26,626 bases of DNA, from positions 1 to 26,626 of the forward strand of contig JBNGIS010033877.1 in the NCBI GenBank assembly GCA_049999725.1. Reading direction: 5' to 3'. This DNA is from Haplomitrium mnioides (lineage: Eukaryota > Marchantiophyta > Haplomitriopsida > Calobryales). The translations under genes and the position numbers were made by a program. Under the pieces are notes generated by a model, which saw nothing but the letters and a program-made list of their open reading frames with translations, was not told where the DNA came from and did no database searches. Every line of letters begins with the position of its first letter. The stretch's first letter is position 1. Below, piece by piece: positions 18,211 to 26,626 of this stretch.

Positions 18211-19330
18211 AGTTCTGAAAATTTTATGTCACTACGTTTTTCTAAGATAATCAAAGCAAAATATAAGCCTATCAAAAGGAGTGCTGTGACTATGGCTGAT
18301 GGCCAAAAGCATGACATGTTTTGCTCTCAAAAGCCATTCCTTCTAAGGATTGGAAAAGAGTATATAGAATCTATGCAAATTTTTATTGTACTTGTACAAT
18401 ATGACATCATTTTAAGATTGCCTTGGCTTGAAGAAAGGTCCGCTCGATTTGATTGGAGAAAATGACAAATTCAAGTTACCTTACAAGGTACGAATTTTTT
18501 TTTGGGTGTTCGACACCATTGGTGAAGAAGCTTCAATCAGTTCAGCATGTTAATTTAGTGGCGCAAGAGTTGCTTATCTTTGTTGTTTGGATTAAGCCTA
18601 TCATGGACTTGAGTAAGGAAGAGGGAAAAGGTGCATCTACCTTAATGATAGATGATATTTTGAAAGAGTTTGTGGATGTGTTTTTGGAGGATTTGCCAAA
18701 GGGGTTACCAGACGATCGAGGAATGCCTTTTCCGATTGAGTTGATACTGGGAAGTACTCCTTATAATCGACCTATATATTGGCTATCACCACAAGAATTA
18801 GAGGAGCTTCGAAGGACATTGACGGATCTTCTTGAGAAGGAGTTCATTCAACACAATACTTCTCCTTGGGGAGCTCCGGTATTCTTTGTACCAAATAAAG
18901 ATGGCGGATTTCGTCTTTGTACATATTATTAAGGATTGAATAATCAAACAATGAAGAATGCCTATCTTCTACCTCATATTGGTGATTTGTTGGATCAATT
19001 GAGTAGTGTACAATTCTTTTCTAAGTTGGATCTTCGAAGTGGTTATTGGCAAATTCCAATCAAGCCAAGTGATGTACCAAAGACAGCTTTTTGCATAAGG
19101 TATGGGTATTTTGAGTAGAAAGTTCTTACATTTGGTCTTACTAATGCTCCGACAATATTTATGGATCAAATGCATTGAGTTTTTGATGGGTTATTGGATA
19201 AGTCAGTGTTGGTATTTGTGGACGATATCCTTATCTTTAGTAAAAGTGAAGTTAACCATCGTGCTCATCGGAAGGAGGTACTACAATGACTATGCAATTG
19301 GAAGTTTTATTGCAAGAAAACTTTATCTAG
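18211..19330 (+). pseudogene. Protease remainder and reverse transcriptase of element 2
   Basis: From the frameshift the protease continues (MSLRFSKIIK, 18226 on) to IILRLPWLEE, then meets TGA near 18463 and a one-base change in a T9 run at 18494-18502. RT follows: DDRGMPFPIELI, WGAPVFFVPNKDGGFRLC, a TAA at 18930, [18 protein letters not shown] at 19117-19119 where element 1 has Trp, TGA at 19176-19178, then the catalytic VFVDDIL (about 19213), which keeps both Asp. Near 19318 about 27 bases present in element 1 (the FKCEFWKQKVI segment) are missing. Confidence 0.85.
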
Positions 19331-19974
19331 GGCATAAAGTGTCTGCGGATGGCATCAAGATGGAGGAAGAGAAAATTAAGGCTATTGCAGAGTGGCCAAC
19401 ACCAAATAATGCAAAGGATGTTCGAGCTTTTAATAGATTAGCAAGTTTTTATCAAAGATTCATTCATTACTATGCTCATATTGCTGGATCGCTTACGGAT
19501 TTACTAGAGAAGGATGCAAACTTCAAATAGACGACCAATGAGCAAGTGGCATTTCAACAACTCAAGGATGCGGTGACATCTTGTCCAATTTTACAACCAT
19601 ATGATCCAAAGATGCATTGTATAGTTGATTTTGATGTTTCTAATTTTGCTATTGGAATGGTTTTACAGTAAGAGTTTGAGGATGGACCTCATTCAATTGC
19701 ATTCATGTCACGCCGATTGAATGCGGCGGAGAGAAATTATTCTACAAGAGATCGAGACCAATTAGCAATGGTTTATGCTACCAAGGTCTGGAGACACTAT
19801 CTTTTGGGAAAACCTGTACTTATGCATATAGACCACAAGCCATTGCTTCAAGCAATCCACTTGGAAAATATGACAAGTCGTCAACATCGATGGGAAGATC
19901 AACTACAACTCTTTGATTTCAAGTTGGAGTACAAGCCGGGAAGGTTCCACACTATTCTTGATACATTGTCTTGA
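19331..19974 (+). pseudogene. Connection and RNase H domain of element 2
   Basis: It contains WPTPNNAKDVRAFNRLASF (RT connection), a TAG near 19528, CIVDFDVSNFAIGMVL (DVS where element 1 has DAS), a TAA near 19669, NYSTRDRDQLAMVYA, HYLLGKPVLMHIDHKPL and FKLEYKPGRFH, the usual end of Ty3 RNase H. A TGA closes it at 19972-19974, where the pattern suggests CGA originally. Confidence 0.85.
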
Positions 19975-20727
19975 AGACCAGATCATCGAATAAATACACT
20001 AGAGATAGCAAATGCTAGTATATTACATCTTGATGAAGCAACCAGTGACGGCTTTCGACAAAAGTTACAAGAAGATGCCTTTTTACTCTTGTTAGAGCAC
20101 GTTTGGCCGTCCAAGATAGTGAGTATCATACATTTTCTATTCGGGATGGTATTCTCTATCAAGGTCATCAAATATATGTTCCTCAAGATGATGCGCTGCG
20201 AATGGCACATTTACAATAAGCACATGATATTCCAATTTTTGGGCATCTTGGAGTAGACAAAACTATGGAGTTGCTTCAACGGACTTGGTGGTGGCCAAAC
20301 CTAGCTCGAGATGTTTGTGGCTTTGTTCGTTCTTGTGAAAGTTGTCAATGAAACAAGGCTTCAAATCAAAAACCAGTTGGCCTTCTGCAACCATTATCGA
20401 TTCCTATTGCTCGATGGGAACATGTAAGTTTGGATCTTATCACTTTGCTTCCAACCACCTCTCGTAGGTTTATGGCCATTGTGATGTTTGTGGATAAGCT
20501 AAGCAAACAAATTCATCCAACATCGACAATGGATGCAGTGGATGCTCCACAATTGGCGAAGATTTATTTTGATACAGTCTTCCGATATCATGAAATGCCA
20601 AAGGTACTTATATCTGATCGAGATCCACGATTCACTGGAAAGCTTTGGCAAGAGTTATTCACACTTTTGGGTACCAAACTATCTATGTCTACGGCGTATC
20701 ATCTTCAAACAAATGGGCAAACCGAGC
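19975..20727 (+). pseudogene. Integrase zinc and catalytic domains of element 2, interrupted by repeat B
   Basis: It contains the zinc-binding region FGHLGVDKTMELLQ, WWWPNLARDV and CESCQ, a TGA at 20349-20351, then the catalytic core: WEHVSLDLIT (first Asp), LISDRDPRFTG (second Asp) and TNGQTE (Glu) at the very edge. Native sequence ends at 20727. About 75 bases that follow here in element 1 (24361-24435) are missing. The open frame continues from the core into repeat B, making a chimeric frame of 385 codons to 21587 with no ATG start at its head (TTG at 20430). Confidence 0.85.
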
Positions 20728-21301
20728 TCCGCGTCGGGCAGCGTGCGAGTCAACAATGGAAGGAGAAGTCAACGCGACGGTCGGCCTACTCCGCTGCGGG
20801 GCGGCGTCGGACAGTGGCGCAGCGGACGACATTGCGCGAGGAGGAGAAAGAGGTATCTACGAGGGAATCTTATGAGATTCCTGAGAGCTGGTTCCGTGGG
20901 GCATTTCGGAAGTCGGCTCCGAAGGCCTCTTCGGACTTGGTTCTGCAGGAATCTGCGGAATCTCTTCCCGTCAGATTCATCGTAGCTCTTCTTCCAAGTT
21001 ACCGTTGTCCTTGGACTTTCTTCGACCAACTGCTGGACACGCGGCGCTTGCTCCTATCCCGTGGGAACGGGATTACCTACAGTGAAGCCACGCGTCGTCG
21101 TCCCCTGTCTCGAGCCAACGGCAATAATGACTATTCATCGGATCTGGTGTCGGGGGGCAACGCGCGAGGGAAGTATATATCGTTTGTCTTCGAAGTCATT
21201 CGGGTTGATGCACAGGAAATCTCAGGGCACGGGGCGATTGCATGCGAAGGGGAATTGCAAACGAAGGGGGGCTGGGATCTGAATTCACTGACAAGACATC
21301 G

Positions 21302-21785
21302 TGAAGCAGGGGTACTCGCTCCAGGGGGCCAGGGGGATTTAGAGGAGGACTGGAGGGAGACCCAGGTGACCTCATCCTTGCCGGTGGACCAGAGCGGAGG
21401 GTTACTGATACGCTGTCTCGATTGTATTCTAGTCAGACTGTACTTCGGGAGAGGCTACCATGGGAGGACTTGGGGTCTTCTCTGCATTCTCTGTGTAGAA
21501 GCATCACGACTTGAGGACAAGGAAACCGCAACGAGGGGCGGCTGGAGTAGGAATTCAGTGAGGATCTACGTGAAGCAGGGGTACTAGCTCTAGGGGGCCA
21601 GGGGGATTTAGAGGAGGACTGGGGGGAGACCCATGTGACCTCATCCTTGCCGGTGGACTAGAGCGGAGGGTTTTTGATACATAGATTCGAAGGGATTCCG
21701 GCCATGTTATGACTTCGGGAGAGGCCGCCGAGTGAGGAGCTTGGGGTTCTCTCTACGGTTCCTTGTGCGTGAGCATCAGCCCAGA
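21302..21785 (+). repeat. Tandem duplication (269-bp spacing) inside copy B
   Basis: GTGAAGCAGGGGTACT at 21301 recurs at 21570, followed in both by GGGGGCCAGGGGGATTTAG, a TGACCTCATCCTTGCCGGTGG stretch and later CTTCGGGAGAGGC. The second unit diverges in its latter half. Copy C has the same pair (about 25760-25868 and 26030-26145). Confidence 0.8.
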
Positions 21786-22070
21786 GTGTTCAAGGACACT
21801 CTGGTGTGTTAAATCTCAAGTGGAGCTGAGAGGGGGGGCTGTGCTAGTGCCGGTGCGCTGGGCATAGTAAGACCCGTTGAGGCTCGGGGTGGAGTGGGCT
21901 ACCGGCAGCTGGTAGAGCTGTCTTCCAAAGGTGGAAGTAAAAGAAATCCTCTTCTGATCTTGAGGAAGTAAAATGAGGGCTTCTAGCGATGGAAGTAGAA
22001 AACTATCTGGAGAGGAGGGTGTGTGGGTTGCTGGGCTGCAGTTGTAAGGCAGCGGGACTCATAAGGGAAG

Positions 22071-22078
22071 TATAAATA
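22071..22078 (+). promoter_or_regulatory. TATA box of copy B
   Basis: TATAAATA, followed by GAATTCCAGAGGGCCTTC that is shared with copy C, whose equivalent is TATATATA at 25351-25358 on the minus strand. Confidence 0.5.
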
Positions 22079-22315
22079 GTCAGAATTCCAGAGGGCCTTC
22101 AAGGACTCTGTTTTCTCCTATACATTGTGTAAACGTGTTTGTTTATATATGTGTAGCTAGATTGCATTTCTGCATGTGTGTCCCTTTGAGTTCGTAGATT
22201 AGTGGACATCAGATCAGCTGAGCAGACCCTGGGAACACGCTTGAAGGGGGAGTCCAATCCCTTGACACAAGTCTGGTATCCTGGGGGTGAATGCTCTCTG
22301 TTCCTGATCCTATTT

Positions 22316-22378
22316 GCCTAGTTAGGAGTTAGTTAGGATTAGTGCAGCTTAGCATGTTAGGATAGTTAGGAATAGTTG
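22316..22378 (+). repeat. Degenerate AGTTAGGA minisatellite in copy B
   Basis: Five or so imperfect copies of AGTTAGGA(T/A). The counterpart in copy C is TTCCTAACTAA-type repeats at 25060-25120. Confidence 0.7.
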
Positions 22379-22770
22379 TATCAGACCTGTGACCACCTTG
22401 AAAGGGGGAGTCCAGAGCTGTGGTGTGTTCAGCTGTGCATGTCACCAGCACCATTCTGCCCAAGCACAAATAAGGTGGCAGGGCCTAAGTCATTGGGTCT
22501 TAAGAATAAAGAGGAAGAATCACACAAGAGCTGGGTGTTATGGATGTAGACCTGTGTGGATGGTATGAATGGCTGACTTGAGTGCGTGAAGAAGAAGAGA
22601 GAGAGAAGCACAACAGGCCTGTAAGGAGAAGGAGAGTCCTTAGGGCCTGAAAGTGGTAACTAGCGAGGGGCCATCTCAGAAAAGAACCCCAAAACCCGTG
22701 AAACGTGTCCTCCCCTGCCTAAAACACGGCCTGAAAAGGTTAAAGACCGAAACAGGAGAGCGACACTGGC

Positions 22771-23476
22771 TATGGAGTTTGTATACAACAACTCCAAACA
22801 AGCAAGTACTGGTTTTTCTCTTTTCTTTCTTAATTCTGGTCAACATCCTCTTGTTCCCAATGGTTTGCTTTCTCTTGCGTCTTCCAATGTTCTTAGTCTT
22901 TCTACCTTTTTGTCTTGTTTATCTTCCTCATTGCAAGATGCCAGAAACCATCTTGTTATTGCTCAAAATCGGCAAAAATAGTTTGTCGATAAGCATCGTC
23001 ATGATTGTTCTTATGTTTTAGGTGACCAAGTTATGTTATCCATTCATAATCTTCTATTGTCTTTAGATACTAAAGTCCGTAAGCTATCTCCTGCTTGGAT
23101 TGGTCCTTTCTCTATTTCTCAGGTTATTTCTCCCATTGCTTATAAACTTGATCTTCCTCTTCATATGAAGATTTATCATGTGTTCTATGTATCTAAACTT
23201 AAGTCTTTTGTTCCTAGTCCATCTTCTTTTCCAAATCGTGTTCAACTTCCTCCTCCGACCATTGATCTTGATGATCATGAAGAATTTGAAGTAGACCGCA
23301 TTTTGGTGAAAAGAGTTATCAAGTGCGGGTGGCATCCACAAGTTCAATACAAGGTTTTGTGGAAAGGATATCCACTTCATGATGCTACTTAGGAGCCTTC
23401 TTCAAATCTTGAGAATGATCAAGAAGCTATTAAATTTTTTGAAAGTTGCGGCAATAATGAAGACGTTATTGACTAA
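22771..23476 (+). pseudogene. Integrase C-terminus and chromodomain of element 2
   Basis: Resumes with EFVYNNSKQASTGFSLFF, the end of the integrase core, then VLGDQVMLSIHNL, LSPAWIGPFSISQVIS and YHVFYVSKLKSF. The chromodomain follows at about 23275-23410: FEVDRILVKR, QVQYKVLWKGYP, DAT-stop-EPSSNLEND. In chromoviruses this domain steers integration toward marked chromatin. A TAG replaces the conserved Trp of DATWEP (23390-23392), and another TAG sits near 22979. The frame ends at TAA 23474-23476, shortly before the 3' LTR; the intervening GACAGGGATTA is a weak polypurine-tract candidate. Confidence 0.88.
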
Positions 23477-23489
23477 ATGACAGGGATTA

Positions 23490-23942
23490 TGTAATAGTAC
23501 AAGTATAAGGTTGTGCTATTTATAAGAAAATAGAGAGGAGTGAAAGAAGTGGTAGTGAGTCATTTTTAAGGTTAAGATTACTTTAAAGTTTAAGGTTTGG
23601 ATTATTTGCCTTTGAAGTCACTCTTGGTGGAGAGTCACTTTTAGGTTACTTGCATTCGAAGTCACTTTTGGTAGAGAGTCACCTTTAGGGCTGAAATGAA
23701 AAGTGACTTGTAAGTGAAGAAAGAGGGATGACATCCTCTTCTCTTGTATAAATAGAAGGGCTTCTTAGCCTCACTCTTCATTCTGGAGTTTCTCTCGAAT
23801 CACTTGGGTTCTTTGGTTGCTTGGCTTTTGCTTGCACTCTTGGTCTTAGCTTGGACCTTGAGTTGCTTTTGGTTGAAGAACTCTATTAGAGTTCACCATG
23901 AGTTCTTACTCATTTGAATTTGGTCTTTGAGATTCTTTTACA
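23490..23942 (+). repeat. 3' LTR of element 2 (453 bp)
   Basis: Same ends as the 5' LTR. It has about 19-20 extra bases (around ACTTTAAAGTTTAAGG, near 23579-23598) absent from LTR2. TATAAATA at 23747-23754. It is not followed by a PBS but by element 1 integrase, showing it is the right-hand LTR. Confidence 0.92.
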
Positions 23943-24663
23943 CTTGAGATGTTCGTGGCTTTGTTCATTCTTATGAGAGTTATCAATGAAACAATGTTTC
24001 AAGTCAAAAACCAATTGGGTTTTTTCAACCATTACCTATTACTATTGCTTGGTGGGAGCATGTAAGTTTAGATCTTGTCACTTTGCTTCCAACTACGCCT
24101 CGTGAGTTTACTGCCATTGTGGTGTTTGTGAATAAGCTAAGCAAAAAAATTCATCTAGTATTGACGATGGATATGATGGATGCTCCACAATTGGCAAAGA
24201 TTTACTTTGATACAGTCTTTTGATATCATCGCATGCCAAAGGTATTAATATCTGATAGAGATCCACGATTCACTGGAAAGTTTTGGTGAGAGTTGTTCAC
24301 ACTTTTGGGTACCAAACTCTCTATGTCTACTACTTATCATCCTAAAAAAATGGGCAAATAGAGCGCGCTAATTGCACTTTAGAGGATATGCTTCGTGTGC
24401 TCATCAATATTCATCATACCAAATGCGATACTTTCTTATCGATTGTGGAGTTTTCCTACAACAACTCCAAACAAGCAAGTACTAGTTTTTCTCTTTTCTT
24501 TCTTAATTCGGGTCAACATCCTCTTGTTCTCGATGATTTGCTTTCTCCTTCTTCTTTTAATGTTCAAAGTATTTCTATTTTTTTGTCTCGTTTATCTTCT
24601 TCCTTGCAAGATGCTCACAACCATCTGACTGTTGCTCAAAATTGGCAAAAACTAGTACAAGCA
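23943..24663 (+). pseudogene. Element 1 integrase, continued after element 2
   Basis: It starts CTTGAGATGTTCG, which follows on directly from 16961. The zinc-domain cysteines of element 2 (CESC) are Tyr here (YESY), two TGT-to-TAT changes. A TGA at 23987-23989 matches the stop at 20349 of element 2. The core continues with WEHVSLDLVT and LISDRDPRFTG, with TGA near 24223 and 24288; a frameshift occurs near the PKKMGK stretch (24343-24360), then LEDMLRVLINIHH, FSYNNSKQASTSFS and HLTVAQNWQK. Native sequence ends at about 24663 where copy C begins. The 24388-24753 open frame runs on into C and is an accidental chimera. Confidence 0.85.
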
Positions 24664-26626
24664 TGTCGCTCCCTTATTCCAAGCCTTAACCTTTTCAAGC
24701 CCCGTTTCGATGCAGGGGAGGACATGTTTTCGAGCTTTGGGGTTCTTTTCTAAGATGGCCCCTTGCCAGTTACCACTTTCAGACCTTAAGGACTCTTCCT
24801 CTCCTTACAGATCTGTTGTGCTTCTCTCACTCTTCTTCTTTACACACTCAAGTCAGCCATTCATACCATACACACACAGGTCCACATCCATAACACCCAG
24901 CTAGCTTGTGTGATTCGTCCTCTTTATTCTTAGGACCCAATGACTTAGGCCCTGCCACCTTATTTGTGTTTGGGCAGAATGGTGTTGGTGACCTACATAG
25001 CTGAACACACAACAGCTCTGGACTCCCCCTTTCAGGGTGGTCACAGGTCTGATACAACTATTCCTAACTAATTCCTAAGCTGCACTAATTCCTAACTAAT
25101 TCCTAACTATGCAAATAGGATCAGGAACAGAGAGCATTCACCCCCATGAAACCAGACTTGTGTCAAGCGATTGGACTCCCCTTTCAAGCATGTTCCCAGG
25201 GTCTGCTCAGCTGATCTGATGTCCACTAATCTAATAACTCAAAGGGACACACATGCGGAAAGGAAATCTAACTAAACATATATAAACAACACATATGTAC
25301 AATATATGCAAGAGAAAACAGAGTCCTTGAAGGCCCTCTGGAATTCTAACTATATATACTTCCCCTGTGAATCCCGCTGCCTTACAACTGCAGCCCAGCA
25401 ACCCACACACCCTCCACTCCAGAAAGTTTTTTAACTTCCCTCGCGAGAAGCCCTGCTTTTACTTCCTCAGGCTAGGAAGAGAGTTTCTTTTACTTCCACC
25501 TCTGGAAGACAGCTTTACCAGCTGCCGGTAGCCCACTCCACCCTCGAGCCTCGACGGGTCTTACTACGCCCAGTGCACCGGTATTGGCACAGCCCCCCCT
25601 CTCAGCTCCACTTGAAGAATTAACATACCAGAGTGTCCTCGAACACTCTGGGTTGATGCTCACGCACAAGGAACGACAGAGACAACCCCAAGCTCCTCAC
25701 TTGGCGGCCTCTCCCAAAGTCATAACTGGCCAAAATCCCTTCGAATCTATGTATCAGTAACTCTCCGCTCTGGTCCACCGGCAAGGATGAGGTCACCTAG
25801 GTCTCCCCCCAGTCCTTCTGTAAATCCCCCTGGCCCCCTGGAGCTAGTACCCCTACTTCACGTAGATCCTCACTGAATTCCCACTCCCGCCGCCCTTCGT
25901 TGCGGTTTCCTTTTCCTCAAGTCGTGATGCTTCTACACAGAGAATGCAAAGAAGACCCCAAGTCCTCCCATGGTGGCCTCTCCCGAAGTACAATCTGACT
26001 AGAATACAATCAAGATACTGTATCAGTAACCCTCCGCTCTGGTCCACCGACAAGGGTGAGGTCACCTGGGTCTCCTCCCAGTCCTCCTCTAAATCCCCCT
26101 GACCCCCTAGAGCTAGTACCCCTGCTTCACGTTGTCTTGTTAGTGAATTCAGATCCCAGCCCCCCTTTGTTGCGATTCCCCTTCCCATGCAGTCGCCCCG
26201 CGCCTTGAGATTGCCTGTGCATCAACCCGAATGAATTCAAAGACAAGCGATATATACTTCCCTCGTGCTGCCCCCCGATGCCCAATCCGATGAATAGTCG
26301 TTATTGCCGTTGGCTCGAAACAGGGGACGACGACGCGTGGCTTCACTATTAGGTAATCCCGTTACCACGAGATGAGAAGAAGCATCGCGTGTCCAGCAAT
26401 TGGTCGAAGGAAATACGAGGACAATGGTAACTTGGGAGAAGAGCCACGAGGAATCTTGCGGGGAGAGGTTCCGCAGATTCCCGTAGAAACAGGTCCAAAG
26501 AGGCCTTCGAAGCCGACTTCCGAAGTGCCCCACGGAAACAGCTCCAAGGAATCTCCTTAGATCCCCCCGTAGATGCTTCTCTCTCCTCCTTGCGCCACGT
26601 CGTCCACTGCACCGCCGTCCGACGCC
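24664..26626 (-). mobile_element. Copy C: LTR-like repeat inside element 1, running off the right edge
   Basis: Reverse-complement relative of copy B: TGTCGCTC at 24664-24671 mirrors GAGCGACA of B. The AATAAA (24923-24928), TAACTAATTCC minisatellite, TATA (25351), tandem duplication and GC-rich head follow in the same order as in B. It is inserted after ...CTAGTACAAGCA; AAGCA is the candidate 5-bp target repeat, but the other side is outside the window. It extends at least 1,963 bp. B and C thus form a large, diverged inverted pair about 1.9 kb apart. Confidence 0.65.
25853..26188 (-). CDS. Open frame in copy C matching the frame open in copy B (hypothetical)
   Basis: 111 codons to TAG/TAA at 25853, starting at a Met just inside (GRGIATKGGWDLNSLTR). 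The same reading frame is open in copy B (about 21265-21587) with peptides GGWDLNSLTRHREAG, LIRCLDCILVRLYFGRG and TWGLLCILCVEASRLE. No domain is recognised. It may be a real short LTR-borne frame or simply reflect that the copies have diverged too little to break it. Confidence 0.2.
   Translation of the reverse strand: MGRGIATKGGWDLNSLTRQREAGVLALGGQGDLEEDWEETQVTSPLSVDQSGGLLIQYLDCILVRLYFGRGHHGRTWGLLCILCVEASRLEEKETATKGGGSGNSVRIYVK

Larger units (their letters stand above)
20728..22765 (+). mobile_element. Copy B: LTR-like repeat (solo-LTR candidate) inside element 2 integrase
   Basis: About 2.04 kb with no transposon enzyme. The right end is GAGCGACA (22758-22765), and copy C ends in the same GAGCGACA at a different site, fixing that boundary; the CA end fits an LTR. 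TATAAATA at 22071-22078 and AATAAA at 22505-22510 fit U3, R and U5. The left end lacks a TG start or target repeat and coincides with missing host sequence, so it looks truncated. It includes a tandem duplication (21302-21785) and a TTAGGA-rich minisatellite (22316-22378). The family could also be a non-autonomous element. Confidence 0.6.
16962..23942 (+). mobile_element. Element 2: Ty3 chromovirus with both LTRs, inserted in element 1 integrase
   Basis: Two LTRs of 434 and 453 bp enclose PBS, Gag, PR, RT, RNase H, integrase and a C-terminal chromodomain, the hallmark of chromoviruses. Target duplications flank it. Copy B of another repeat interrupts its integrase (20728-22765), so about 2 kb of its 6,981 bp is foreign. 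Comparing the final ~245 bp of the two LTRs by eye gives about 14 differences, mostly transitions, so it is an old insertion. Stops and frameshifts in every domain make it defective. Confidence 0.9.

Noticed and set aside
20430-21587. 385-codon frame as a real gene
   Set aside because: It starts at TTG inside the integrase core and crosses into repeat B at 20728, so it is a chimera made by insertion.
22316-22378. CRISPR-like or telomeric array
   Set aside because: Units are short and degenerate without distinct spacers, and are shared with copy C as part of a dispersed repeat.
24388-24753. 121-codon frame as a separate gene
   Set aside because: It is element 1 integrase sequence that runs by chance into repeat C.

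Overview
The window looks like a gene-poor, repeat-dense piece of a land-plant nuclear genome. Support: an intronless IBH1/AIF-type atypical bHLH gene (8345-9172), chromodomain-bearing Ty3 elements primed by initiator tRNA-Met, an AAACCCTA telo-box cluster and a split tRNA-Asp-like 5' half. The species cannot be read from the sequence. The style of the left-hand Gag-Pol reminds me of elements from seed-free plants (lycophytes, bryophytes) and fungi, so a seed-free plant is my tentative inference.

Left (1-5.8 kb): a minus-strand LTR retrotransposon enters from the left edge. Its RT-RNase H frame is fully open from 1798 to the edge. It is separated by one frame change (near 1801) and one in-frame TGA (2119-2121) from a 657-residue Gag/protease frame (4092-2119). 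To its right lie an unresolved leader/LTR zone (4093-4461), a Ty3 pol scrap (4462-4830), and an AT-rich LTR-like stretch with a TATA box (4831-5663), all on the minus strand.

Middle (5.8-13.6 kb): a GC-rich block (5801-7370) whose first ~380 bp match the repeat found near the right end; a short tandem repeat; then the only convincing host gene, the IBH1-like bHLH, with a 26-codon uORF and an upstream hairpin. Beyond it are about 4 kb with no convincing gene, simple repeats, a telo-box cluster, a TGACGTCA site, an AT-rich tract and the tRNA-Asp-like fragment.

Right (13.6-26.6 kb): nested retrotransposons. Element 1 (LTR at 13627-14015) is a decayed chromovirus. Element 2 (16962-23942, two LTRs) inserted into its integrase, with near-identical 5-bp target duplications TTTGA/CTTGA. 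Element 1 resumes at 23943. A third, LTR-like repeat family lies inside both: copy B in element 2 (20728-22765, plus) and copy C in element 1 (24664 to the edge, minus). Copy A is the GC-rich remnant at 5801. Elements 1 and 2 carry many stops and frameshifts; the left element is much better preserved.

I do not see a new defence, biosynthetic or regulatory system. The most informative features are the nesting order, stop codons shared by two chromovirus copies, absence of the Gag zinc knuckle in both, an open frame kept in both B and C, and the uORF-bearing bHLH gene.
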